NCBI RefSeq assembly: GCF_040689105.1
Contig: NZ_JBFBVU010000009.1
Coordinates: forward strand, 62,001-126,000
Reading direction: 5' to 3'
Source: Meridianimarinicoccus marinus
Lineage (GTDB): Bacteria; Pseudomonadota; Alphaproteobacteria; Rhodobacterales; Rhodobacteraceae
Length of the DNA stretch: 64,000 nucleotides
Positions 51,501 to 58,854 of the stretch are shown piece after piece. The notes beneath the pieces are model-generated. The model ran no database searches. It saw nothing but the letters and a program-made list of their open reading frames with translations, and was not told where the DNA came from. Made by a program: the position numbers and the translations under genes. Each line of letters starts with the position of its first letter. Position 1 is the stretch's first letter.

Positions 51501-52303
51501 ATGAGATCTTCGCGTACCCGGTGCTGTCGCAGCTTGCCGCCGTTGTCGAGGCCCGGCCCGCCGGACAAAAGATCACCACCGATGACGGGCTTCTGGCGCG
51601 ACTGCACCCGGAGGGGCGCTCGGATCCGTTCCTGATGATCCACGGCAGCCCCGAGATGTGTGCGCATCTGGGTCATGCGCTGGGGCCGGACACGCCGCTG
51701 TGGTTCCAATTCTCAAGCTATCTGCGCGGGCCGGTTCCGCGCGGACAGGATATCGCGGCGATGGTGGCCGCGCTGAAGCCCCTCGCCCTCCGTCTGTTCG
51801 ACGGACGTCCGGTGCGGCTTGGCGGCTATTCGCTGGGCGCGGTGCTGGCTATCGAACTGGCCCGCCAGTTGCGCGACGAGGGCTGCAAGGTGCCGTTCGT
51901 TTTCCTGCTGGATCCATCCTGGGAATGCGGCGGCAGCCACGCCCCCGCCGCCCGGAGGGTGGCCCACCGGGCCAAATCGGCGCTGTTGTCCCGCGCGTTG
52001 GATCTTGGCGCGCGGCTGGGCGTTGGCGATGCCGAGCGGCTGCGGCTGTCGGCGGTGGGCCACTACTATCGCGCGGCGCTGCTGGCTTACCATCCTGCGC
52101 GCTATGACGGCCCTGTACACCTGGTGATGTCGCGGGACGGCACCGCGCTGCTGGACCCCGGTGGCTGGCTGGCCGGGACCTGCCCGAACCGGCGCGACAC
52201 CCGGCTGGAGGTCAACCATTTCGACCTACAGCACGACACCGACGCGCTGTTTGCATGGACCACACTGTTGACCCGAATGCTGCAGGACGAGGCGGAGCCC
52301 TGA
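48536..52303 (+). CDS. NRPS C-A-PCP-TE (terminal module)
   Basis: A 1255-residue terminal synthetase. Condensation domain 1-~430 (HHLICDG at 143). Adenylation domain ~447-921 with A3 YVLFTSGSQGRPKG, where Q replaces T, A4 LGFDSSVAGLY, A5 NEYGPTEATVWCT, A8 GRCDTQVKIRGHRVELAEVE and A10 LPRLPNGKIDRR. Carrier Ser969 in LGGDSLLAM; thioesterase ~1019-1250 with Ser1099 in GGYSLGAVL and a late His in VNHFDLQHD. The pocket by eye is D-S-A-C-I-A-E-V-W-K, matching no code I know. The GTG start overlaps the previous stop, implying coupled translation; no good ribosome site is seen. The thioesterase would release the product by hydrolysis or cyclisation. Confidence 0.88.
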   Translation: MIAGEIPEVEEILPLAPAQAGMLLELTRGDAPEGAYLGVVRFTLDGPLDPQAFADALRATAAARDVFRLSFEWEGLKQPVQLLHPQADLPVTIEDWTGRQEAEIAQRAEQERARGCDLRHAPLSRAVLLRLAPDRHVCLLVLHHLICDGWSARILLQEVMARLAGQPVLAAPPFRDLLAWQASRDDSGEEAFFRDYLAGLAPPVPVAIPAGVPSGPRARIDVRRLPVDPALDRAVGTLARHLRVTPPAVFSALLAVQLRRFGAGDDVVFGQTASGRPQDLAGADTMVGPFVSTLPTRLRIDPRAPVAELIRQAGAHAQARRPFETAALRDVMRWSGLGAGVPLYHTLFVYQGLPPVPPQGAEPRLSDLSTDVTSPDAMALLYHPGAAPALDLHVNRQVHDPDAAEAFARDYLDLVAEAVKHPETPVAALARRIATAPTPEPAATVDFPPLPQAIAAHAARAPGAPALRCGDERMTYGALMAAAEGVAATLAGAGIGPGDIVPVAMARSTTCVAAMLGVMLRGAAYVVLDLSYPRAHLQGILDTVAAKAVLTRPEDEDLIAWTDLPRLHPGPGRGPAVPLTGEEIAYVLFTSGSQGRPKGVRVSHANLAYSTGVRRQVYGSDPSAFLILSPLGFDSSVAGLYWALASGGEAVLSPPEATRDLTALARLIRSTRPSHMLCLPGLYRHLLDTATPEDLAALHTVIVAGEPLPPSLIAAHRDRLGARLFNEYGPTEATVWCTAFDTAQHDGGDDVPIGRAIPGSRIAIADPDGAPLPDGTLGEIIVSGPGVAAGYLGTPDIDGGAFSGQWDARSYRTGDLGMRRPDGIVLYRGRCDTQVKIRGHRVELAEVEAALGALPDLGDRVVLAEDAPAGTRLVAVVQTGDPATIRATLAARLPAHMVPAEVRVIPDLPRLPNGKIDRRGLLDRRPAELPETSAPEGYVARQLAEIWEGLLNTDLIGPDDNFFDLGGDSLLAMRAVFAAEAAGLPLAAHEIFAYPVLSQLAAVVEARPAGQKITTDDGLLARLHPEGRSDPFLMIHGSPEMCAHLGHALGPDTPLWFQFSSYLRGPVPRGQDIAAMVAALKPLALRLFDGRPVRLGGYSLGAVLAIELARQLRDEGCKVPFVFLLDPSWECGGSHAPAARRVAHRAKSALLSRALDLGARLGVGDAERLRLSAVGHYYRAALLAYHPARYDGPVHLVMSRDGTALLDPGGWLAGTCPNRRDTRLEVNHFDLQHDTDALFAWTTLLTRMLQDEAEP

Positions 52304-52304
52304 G

Positions 52305-53477
52305 ATGGATTTGACGATCACCGATGACATGGAACGGCGCGGGGCTGCGGCAAGGCGCTTTGCCGAGGACCATCTGAACACCGGATTGGCCGCACGCGAC
52401 CGGCGCGGCACGCTGGATGCCGCGGAATGGCGAACGCTTTGGGGCGCCGCCGCCGAATACGGCTTGCTGCGGCTGGGCCTCGACACAGCCCATGGCGGCG
52501 ATGGCACCGACCTGATGACGGCAACCCATGTGGTGCACGAGGTCGGGCGCGGGTGCCGCGACACGGGCATGTTGCTGGCGCTGAATGCCACGCTGTGGAC
52601 CGTTCTGCGGCCACTGGTGGAATTTGGAACCGAGGCACAGCAGGCACGATACCTGCCCCGGCTGCTATCGGGGGAATGGATCGGGGCCGATGCGGTGACC
52701 GAACTGGCCTCGGGCTCGGACGCCATGGCCTTGCAGACGGAAGCGGTGCGCGACGGCGACGGCTATGTGCTGAACGGCCAGAAGGCCTTCATCGGCATGG
52801 CGCCTTGCTGTGACCTCGCGCTGGTTTTCGCGCGCACCAACCCGGCGGTGGGGGCCTGGGGGGTCAGCGCCTTTCTGGTGGAAACCTCGCTGCCGGGGGT
52901 CACGCGCGGCCCGGAAGTCGAAAAACTGGGCCTGCGCACCATTCCCACCGGGTTTCTGAGCTTCACCGACGTGCGCCTGCCCGCCAGCGCACCTCTTGGC
53001 CCCGAAGGCGCGGGCGCGTCGATCTTCGCCCGCTCGTCGGAGTGGGAGCGGCAGATGGTGTTCGCCGGCCATGTGGGCGCCATGAAACGACAGCTGGAAG
53101 CCTGCGTTGCCTTTAGCCAGCAGCGCAGCGTCTTTGGGCGGCCGATCGCCGGGCATCAGTCTGTGTCGAACCGCCTGGCCGACATGCGGGTGCGCTATGA
53201 AACCTGCCACCTGATGCAGCGTCGGGCGGCCTGGCAGATGCAGACCGGCACCGGGGATGCGGCGGCTGCGGCGATCACCAAGCTGCATATCTCCGAGGCG
53301 CTGCTGGCGTCCAGTCTTGACGCGGTGCGCACCATGGGCGGGCAAGGCTTCCTGTGGGAGGCCGAGGCCGCCCGCGATCTGCGCGACGCGGTGGGCGGGG
53401 TGCTTTATGGCGGCACCTCGGACATTCAGCGCAACATCATCGCGCAGTTCCTGCCGGGCTGGGCCGCCAAAAACTAG
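52305..53477 (+). CDS. Acyl-CoA-dehydrogenase-like flavoprotein (candidate aminoacyl-PCP oxidase, PltE-like)
   Basis: A 390-residue acyl-CoA dehydrogenase fold enzyme, 1 bp after the NRPS stop. Blocks: GADAVTELASGSDAMALQTE (FAD/substrate), GVSAFLVETSLPGV, RSVFGRPIAGHQSVSNRLADM, ALLASSLDAVRTMGGQGFLW and LYGGTSDIQRNIIAQFLPG. In aminoacyl-PCP dehydrogenases such as PltE and RedW, the parallel blocks include ASSIDAVRIFGGRG and a GTSDMQ tail, which these resemble from memory. It could oxidise the starter residue on the free PCP, for example prolyl to pyrrolyl. Ordinary fatty-acyl-CoA oxidation is the alternative but the operon argues against it. Confidence 0.78.
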   Translation: MDLTITDDMERRGAAARRFAEDHLNTGLAARDRRGTLDAAEWRTLWGAAAEYGLLRLGLDTAHGGDGTDLMTATHVVHEVGRGCRDTGMLLALNATLWTVLRPLVEFGTEAQQARYLPRLLSGEWIGADAVTELASGSDAMALQTEAVRDGDGYVLNGQKAFIGMAPCCDLALVFARTNPAVGAWGVSAFLVETSLPGVTRGPEVEKLGLRTIPTGFLSFTDVRLPASAPLGPEGAGASIFARSSEWERQMVFAGHVGAMKRQLEACVAFSQQRSVFGRPIAGHQSVSNRLADMRVRYETCHLMQRRAAWQMQTGTGDAAAAAITKLHISEALLASSLDAVRTMGGQGFLWEAEAARDLRDAVGGVLYGGTSDIQRNIIAQFLPGWAAKN

Positions 53478-53492
53478 GATCGGCGGCAGCCG

Positions 53493-54188
53493 TCAGGCGG
53501 TTGTCCGGCGTGCGGCGGCCGCGCGGAAGAACGCGGCGATCCGGTCCAGCATATGCGGCGCGGTGGTGGGAATGCCCTGCCCGGCCTCGGCGCGGGCGGC
53601 CGCCTCGGCCGGCAGCACGTTGCGGCGGGCCTCCAGCAGGGCGGCGGCGAATTCGGGGGTGAACTCCGGGTGCGGCTGTACCGTCAGCGCCCGGTCGCCA
53701 TAAAGCAGCATCGCGTTGCGGCACATGTCGGACGAAGCCAGCACCTGCGCCTCCGCCGGCGGCTCGATCACCTGATCCTGATGCCAGGCGATCAGCGTCT
53801 CGCAGCTGCCATCGGTCAGCCGGTAGTCCACCGGACCCACCGACCAGCCGCCCGAGAATTTCTCGACCCTGCCGCCAAGGGCCTGCGCCAGGATCTGATG
53901 GCCAAAGCAGATGCCCACGATGGGAACGGCAGCGGCGTAGGCGGCGCGCAGGAAGTCTTCCAGCGGAACGATCCACGGCAGATCGTCATAGACCCCGTGG
54001 CGCGACCCGGTGATGAGCCAGCCATCGGCGGCCTGCACCGAGGGCGGCAATTCGCCGTCCAGCACCCGGTAGGTCTGGAACGTAAACCCCTGCCCTTCCA
54101 GACAGCGCTGGCACAGCACGTTGTAGTCACCCAGCCGGTCGCGGAAGCTTTCCGGGGTTTCGCCGGTTTGCAGAATGCCGATCTTCAT
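53493..54188 (-). CDS. Class I glutamine amidotransferase (GMP-synthase-like)
   Basis: A 231-residue glutaminase-type protein. The nucleophile is C94 in VGICFGHQILAQALGG, and the His-Glu pair is in QPHPEFTPEF near 174-176. It starts MKIGILQTGETPESF and has a GSRHGVYDDLPW loop, typical of the stand-alone GATase1 group found in amino acid and polyamine clusters. It is 16 bp before speB-like and puuB-like genes on the same strand, so a gamma-glutamyl hydrolase role like PuuD is likely. It also ends 15 bp from the NRPS operon, whose inserted domain belongs to a family that uses glutaminase partners. Confidence 0.82.
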   Translation of the reverse strand: MKIGILQTGETPESFRDRLGDYNVLCQRCLEGQGFTFQTYRVLDGELPPSVQAADGWLITGSRHGVYDDLPWIVPLEDFLRAAYAAAVPIVGICFGHQILAQALGGRVEKFSGGWSVGPVDYRLTDGSCETLIAWHQDQVIEPPAEAQVLASSDMCRNAMLLYGDRALTVQPHPEFTPEFAAALLEARRNVLPAEAAARAEAGQGIPTTAPHMLDRIAAFFRAAAARRTTA

Positions 54189-54204
54189 TGCGTCCCTCGT
54201 TGCT

Positions 54205-55173
54205 TCAGACCCGGCCCACCGGATGCCGCTCGGCCCCCTTGGCAAGCGCCAGCAGGCACAGCCAGTCATGCGCCACGGTCGCCGCCGCGATGGCGGTGAT
54301 CTCGGCATGATCGTAGGGCGGCGAGACCTCGACCACATCCAGCCCGACCAGGTTCAACCCTTCCAGACCGCGAATGAACTCCAATGCCTGCCAGGACGCA
54401 AGCCCGCCCGGCACCGGCGTGCCGGTTCCCGGTGCAAACGCAGGGTCCAGCCCGTCCACGTCGAAGCTGATGTAGACCGGCGCGTCGCCCGCCCGCTCCC
54501 GCGCGATGTCGATGGCGGCCTGAATGCCGTTGCGGTGAATCCATGGCGAGGTCAGCACCTCGAAGCCATGGGTGCTGTCGTTGTAGGTGCGCAGCCCGAC
54601 CTGGGTGGAGCGGCTGACATCGACGATGCCCTCATGCGCTGCGCGGGCGAACATGGTGCCGTGATCCATGCTGACACCATCGTCGTCCCACGTGTCGCAA
54701 TGGGCGTCGAACTGGATCAGCGCCATCGGGCCATGGTGCTTGGCATGGGCGCGCAGCAGCGGATAGGCGATGGAATGGTCGCCGCCCAGGGTCAGCAGCC
54801 TGGCGCCGCTGGCCAGAATGTCATCGGCATGGGCCTCGATCGCCGGGGGCACCGATTGCGGGTGGTGCGGATCGAGATGCACATCGCCGTAGTCGATGAC
54901 GTCCAGCAATTCGAACGGGTCGATGCCCGAGGGAAAGGCCTTGAGTTCCGCCAGTTGCACCGATCCCGCGCGGATCGCCTGCGGCCCCAGACGGCAGCCG
55001 GGGCGGAAGGTCACGGCGGTGTCGAAAGGCACCCCGGTCACCACCACATCGACGCCCGCAAGATCGCGGCTGTAGTTGCGCCGCAGAAAGCTGAGCGCGC
55101 CGCCATAGGTCATCTCGTGCCAGCGGCCGCGCGCGGTGTCCCTGCGGCGGAAGGCCTGGTCGCCCTTGGTCAT
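54205..55173 (-). CDS. speB: Agmatinase/guanidino-acid ureohydrolase
   Basis: A 322-residue ureohydrolase that releases urea from agmatine or a related guanidine. The two-manganese site is complete: GGDHS, DAHCD and DVDGLDP, with the C-terminal EVSPPYDHAEIT block. Within the family it could be agmatinase, guanidinobutyrase or guanidinopropionase; the following puuB and puuA genes favour putrescine formation from agmatine. It starts 3 bp after puuB. The urea released could be retained by the urt system encoded at the other end of the window. Confidence 0.8.
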   Translation of the reverse strand: MTKGDQAFRRRDTARGRWHEMTYGGALSFLRRNYSRDLAGVDVVVTGVPFDTAVTFRPGCRLGPQAIRAGSVQLAELKAFPSGIDPFELLDVIDYGDVHLDPHHPQSVPPAIEAHADDILASGARLLTLGGDHSIAYPLLRAHAKHHGPMALIQFDAHCDTWDDDGVSMDHGTMFARAAHEGIVDVSRSTQVGLRTYNDSTHGFEVLTSPWIHRNGIQAAIDIARERAGDAPVYISFDVDGLDPAFAPGTGTPVPGGLASWQALEFIRGLEGLNLVGLDVVEVSPPYDHAEITAIAAATVAHDWLCLLALAKGAERHPVGRV

Positions 55174-55176
55174 GAC

Positions 55177-56475
55177 TTATACTCCAAGCCGGTCGCGCAG
55201 TTCGTACCACCAGGCGCCCATCACCGTATAGGGCACGCGGAACAGCCGCCCGCCCGGAAACGGCAGCCAGCGCATGGCGGCAAAGGCGTCAAATCGGCCA
55301 AGGTCGGCGTTGACGGCTTCTGACAGGATGCGCCCGAACAGATGGGATCCGGTGACGCCATGGCCGGAATAGCCATGCGCGAAATAGGTGTTGGCCCCCA
55401 GCCGCCCCATTTGCGGCACGCGGGTGAAGCTGAGCGCGAAATTCCCGCTCCAGCGATATTCGATCTTCACGCCCTTCAGCTGTGGAAAGACCTTCAGCAT
55501 GTTGGGGGTCAGCTTGGCCTCGATGTCGCGCGGGTCGGTGCCGCCATAGACGGTGCCGCCGCCGAACAGCAGCCGTTTGTCGGCGGACAGGCGGAAATAA
55601 TCCAGGATGAAGCGGATATCCTCGACGCAATCATCCCTGGGCAGCAGCGCATCGGCACGCTCCCCCAGCGGTTCGGTCGCCATGATCTGGGTCGACACCG
55701 GCATGACCCGCCATGTCAGCGCCGGGACGACGTTGCCGAGATAGGCGTTGCCGCACAGGATCAGCGTATCGCAAGTGATGGTGCCTTGCGCGGTGCGAAC
55801 CACCGGGCGCGGGGCCTCGGTGTCGACCGAGATGACCGGGCTTTCCTCGAAAATGGTTCCGCCAAGGCTTTCGATGGCCGCTGCCTCGCCCAATGCCAGG
55901 TTCAGCGGATGCATATGGCCGCCGGTCGGGTCGATCATGCCGCCCGCATAGACGTCAGAGCCGACCCTTTCGCGGATTTCGGCCTTTGACAGCAGTTTCT
56001 GCTGGCTCAGGCCATAGCTGTCCCACAAGGCCTTGCGCGCCTCAAGCTCGCGCATATGGGCCGGGGTATAGGCGGAAAAGATGTTGCCATCCTTCAGGTC
56101 GCAGCGAATGTCATAGCGCGCGATGCGGTCGCGGATGATCTGCTGGCCTTCCTGCGCAACGCCGGCCACGAAACGGGCATTGTCCTTTCCATAGCGTTTC
56201 TCGATGGTCTGCAGGCTGGCGTTCAGCCCGTTGACGATCTGCCCGCCGTTGCGCCCCGAGGCGCCCCAGCCGACGCGCGCCCCTTCGACCACGGTGACCT
56301 TGTGACCCGACTCGACAAGATGCAGCGCGGCCGACAGGCCGGAATACCCCGCGCCGACGACGCAGATGCCGGTGTCATGCGCCCCCTGCAAGGCCGGGCG
56401 CCGCGGGGCCGGATTGGCCGTTGCGGCATAGTAGCTGCCGGTGTGCTGGACATCCCCGGCATAGGAGGCGGGCAT
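55177..56475 (-). CDS. puuB: Gamma-glutamylputrescine oxidoreductase-like FAD enzyme
   Basis: A 432-residue DAO-family flavoprotein. The FAD motif CVVGAGYSGLSAALHLVESG is near residue 37, followed by the PuuB-type sequences VEGARVGWGASGRNGGQIVN, GGMIDPTGGHMHPLNLALGE, GGGTVYGGTDPRDIEAKL and THE C-terminal YFAHGYSGHGVTGSHLFGR. The N-terminal YAGDVQHTGSYYAATANP is also typical. It oxidises gamma-glutamylputrescine to the aldehyde in the Puu pathway. The ATG overlaps the puuA stop by one base. Confidence 0.86.
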   Translation of the reverse strand: MPASYAGDVQHTGSYYAATANPAPRRPALQGAHDTGICVVGAGYSGLSAALHLVESGHKVTVVEGARVGWGASGRNGGQIVNGLNASLQTIEKRYGKDNARFVAGVAQEGQQIIRDRIARYDIRCDLKDGNIFSAYTPAHMRELEARKALWDSYGLSQQKLLSKAEIRERVGSDVYAGGMIDPTGGHMHPLNLALGEAAAIESLGGTIFEESPVISVDTEAPRPVVRTAQGTITCDTLILCGNAYLGNVVPALTWRVMPVSTQIMATEPLGERADALLPRDDCVEDIRFILDYFRLSADKRLLFGGGTVYGGTDPRDIEAKLTPNMLKVFPQLKGVKIEYRWSGNFALSFTRVPQMGRLGANTYFAHGYSGHGVTGSHLFGRILSEAVNADLGRFDAFAAMRWLPFPGGRLFRVPYTVMGAWWYELRDRLGV

Positions 56476-57824
56476 CAGACGGTCTCCAGATAGGTGTGGT
56501 ATTCGAAATCGGTGACCCGGCGTGTGAAGACACCCAGTTCCTGCCGCTTGCAGTCCGTGAACATCGATACCAGCAGCGGGTCATAGATCTGGCGGATATG
56601 GGTGCCGGTCTCGAACGCCTCGATGGCCGAGGCCCAGTCCGGCGGCAGATGCGGCAGATCCTGGGCATAGGCGTTGCCGGTGACCGGTGCGGGCGGTTCC
56701 CAGCCCTCGCGCAGACCCAGCAGCGCGCCGCCCAGCACGCTGGCCAGCACCAGATAGGGGTTGGCATCGGCACCCGCGACGCGGTGTTCGATCCGCCGTG
56801 CGGCGGCGCTGCCGCCGGGAATGCGGATGGCCAGCGTCCGGTTCTCATAGCCCCAACCGATGGCCGAGGGCGCATGGGCGCGCGGCGCCAGCCGCCGGAA
56901 CGAGTTTTCGTGCGGCGCATAGGTCAGCGCGGTTTCGGCCATGGTGCGGATCATCCCGGCCACCGCGTGACGCATCAGGTCGCTGCCCGCCTCGGTGCCA
57001 TCGTCGAAGACATTGCGCCCGTCGCCGTCGATCAGGGAGACATGAACATGAAACCCGTTGCCCGACCGCGTGCCATAAGGTTTGGCCATGAAGGTCGCCG
57101 CCAGACCATGCGCCCGCGCGATGCCGCGCACTGTGCGCTTGAACAGGATCGCGTCATCGGCGGCGCGCAGCGGATCGGCCAGATGCCGCATGTTGATCTC
57201 GAACTGCCCGGCGCCGTTTTCCGAGATGGCCACATCCACCGGAATGCCCTGCGCGCGGCAGGAATCGTAGATGTCGTTCAGCACCGCATCGAAATGCTGC
57301 AACTCGTCCAGCGACAGCACCCCGTCGCTGTCCAGCCGCTTGCCGGTGACCGGCGACCGCGGGGCTTGCGGGGCGTCGCCCTCGGGATCGAACAGGTAGA
57401 ATTCCAGCTCGGTCGCCACCACCGGGGTCAGGCCACGCGCGGCAAAGCCCTCGACCACCCGCGCCAGCGCTTGCCGGGGGTCGCCCGCGAAGGGCGCGCC
57501 CTCTTCGGTGAACAGCCACAGCGGCACCAGCGCGGTGGGACGGCTGGTCCAGTCGTTGGGCAGGATGCCCCGTCCTGTGGGCTGGCAGATGCCATCCGCA
57601 TCGCCCGAGGCAAAGACCAGCGCGCTGTTCTCGATATCCTCGCCCCAGATGTCCACGCCCACCGCCGACAGCGGCAGCCGCAGGCCGCCATCAAGGGCCT
57701 TCGCCACCTGATCGGCCGGAACGCGTTTGCCGCGCAGGGTCCCGTTCAGATCGCACACCGCTGTCAGGACGCTGTCGATACCGGGATGCGCCGCGCGCCA
57801 TGTCTCTGCGTCTGTCTCGGCCAT
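56475..57824 (-). CDS. puuA: Gamma-glutamylputrescine synthetase-like (glutamine synthetase family)
   Basis: A 449-residue glutamine synthetase homologue that would ligate glutamate to putrescine or another amine with ATP. Visible: the ATP/metal blocks VATELEFYLFDPEG, SENGAGQFEINMRH, KPYGTRSGNGFHVHVSLIDG, RLAPRAHAPSAIGWGYENRT and RIEHRVAGADANPYLVLASV. The start is MAETDAETWRAAHP at 57824; an in-frame ATG at 57851 would run into the operator-like repeat. It is the first gene of puuA-puuB-speB-amidotransferase and is divergent from the GntR regulator. Confidence 0.85.
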   Translation of the reverse strand: MAETDAETWRAAHPGIDSVLTAVCDLNGTLRGKRVPADQVAKALDGGLRLPLSAVGVDIWGEDIENSALVFASGDADGICQPTGRGILPNDWTSRPTALVPLWLFTEEGAPFAGDPRQALARVVEGFAARGLTPVVATELEFYLFDPEGDAPQAPRSPVTGKRLDSDGVLSLDELQHFDAVLNDIYDSCRAQGIPVDVAISENGAGQFEINMRHLADPLRAADDAILFKRTVRGIARAHGLAATFMAKPYGTRSGNGFHVHVSLIDGDGRNVFDDGTEAGSDLMRHAVAGMIRTMAETALTYAPHENSFRRLAPRAHAPSAIGWGYENRTLAIRIPGGSAAARRIEHRVAGADANPYLVLASVLGGALLGLREGWEPPAPVTGNAYAQDLPHLPPDWASAIEAFETGTHIRQIYDPLLVSMFTDCKRQELGVFTRRVTDFEYHTYLETV

Positions 57825-57849
57825 GGGCCCGCCTATGCTATAGCTTTTC

Positions 57850-57868
57850 ATATCTTGTGATATACTTT
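57850..57868. promoter_or_regulatory. Candidate GntR operator, copy 1 (puuA/gntR divergent region)
   Basis: ATATC-TTGT-GATAT (57850-57863) is a perfect inverted repeat, and it contains TTGTGATATACTTT (57855-57868). The same 14-mer with one change recurs at 58662, upstream of the second ligase gene. It has the GT-N5-AC form expected for some FadR/GntR family sites and is only 26 bp before the puuA start. Confidence 0.55.
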
Positions 57869-57943
57869 AAGCGGGTTCTATCGAGTTCCCGCCAACTGTC
57901 AACCGATTCACCCGCGCGCGAATTCTCTCGGAGCCCCCGCCTG

Positions 57944-58651
57944 ATGCCGATTGATGCCGAGTTTACCCTGCCCGAGATCGTCCCGGATGACGGCATGACC
58001 ACGCAGGATTACGCCTATCACCGGCTGCGGAATGCGATCCTGCTGGGGGCGATCCCGCCCGGCACGCAGCTGACCTTCCGGGGGCTGGCGACCATGCTGA
58101 ACCTCAGCCCGACGCCGGTGCGCGAGGCTGTGCGCCGGCTGAGTTCGGAACATGCGCTGGAAGTTTTGGGCAATCGCCGCCTGCAAGTGCCGGACATGGG
58201 GGCAAGCCGCTTCGAGGAGTTGATCCTGCTGCGGATCGCCCTTGAGACCCACGCTGCGGAACGCGCCTTTCCCTATGTTTCAAGCGTTTTGATCGAATAT
58301 CTGCGGGAGCTGGACGACCGTATGGACCGGCTGCTTCAGGCCGGGCGGCTGGACGATCTGACCCTGCTGAACCAGGATTTCCACGGCCAGCTTTACGCGG
58401 CCAACCCGTTCCAGCAGGCGCTTCCCCTGATCGAAAGCGTGTGGCTGCAATTGGGACCGTTCCAGCGGCAGGTGATGCAGAACGTCACGCGCTACTACCA
58501 CGAGGATCGCCACAAGGAGATCCTGGAGGCACTCGAAGCGCGCGATTCCATGGCCCTGGTGGTCGCGGTGGAGAATGATATTCGCGACGGGCAGGCCCGG
58601 GCCGGCCGGGCGGCCCTGCAGGACGCCGCGCGGGATGATCTTTCGGGATGA
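57944..58651 (+). CDS. GntR-family (FCD) regulator of the polyamine genes
   Basis: A 235-residue FadR-type GntR regulator. The winged helix has YAYHRLRNAILLGAIPPGTQ and MLNLSPTPVREAVRRLSSE. The helical FCD effector domain follows (EELILLRIALETHAAERAF, DFHGQLYAANPFQQALPLIE, YYHEDRHKEILEALEARDSM). ATG 57944 is used; other in-frame starts exist both up- and downstream. It sits between the divergent puuA operon and the co-directional GS/aldehyde dehydrogenase pair, with a shared motif in front of each. It probably controls both in response to an amine or acid. Confidence 0.83.
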   Translation: MPIDAEFTLPEIVPDDGMTTQDYAYHRLRNAILLGAIPPGTQLTFRGLATMLNLSPTPVREAVRRLSSEHALEVLGNRRLQVPDMGASRFEELILLRIALETHAAERAFPYVSSVLIEYLRELDDRMDRLLQAGRLDDLTLLNQDFHGQLYAANPFQQALPLIESVWLQLGPFQRQVMQNVTRYYHEDRHKEILEALEARDSMALVVAVENDIRDGQARAGRAALQDAARDDLSG

Positions 58652-58661
58652 TCGCCAATTT

Positions 58662-58676
58662 TTGTGATAGACTTTT
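58662..58676 (+). promoter_or_regulatory. Candidate GntR operator, copy 2
   Basis: TTGTGATAGACTTTT differs from the copy at 57855 by one base over 14. It lies 10 bp after the GntR gene and about 180 bp before the second glutamine synthetase homologue. The palindromic flank of copy 1 is not kept. Confidence 0.5.
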
Positions 58677-58854
58677 GACTGAAATGACCCCATATCGCGC
58701 CATCATCGGGACAGGACTACGGCCCAATTCGCCCGAAATCATCCCGTGATGCCCTTGTCTGGCCCGCGTTGCATTGCCAGATCCCTGAAAACTGATACCC
58801 TCTGCGCCGCCCTCCGACCCAGATCGCGCCCGCAGGCCATTCCAAGGACCCCTC

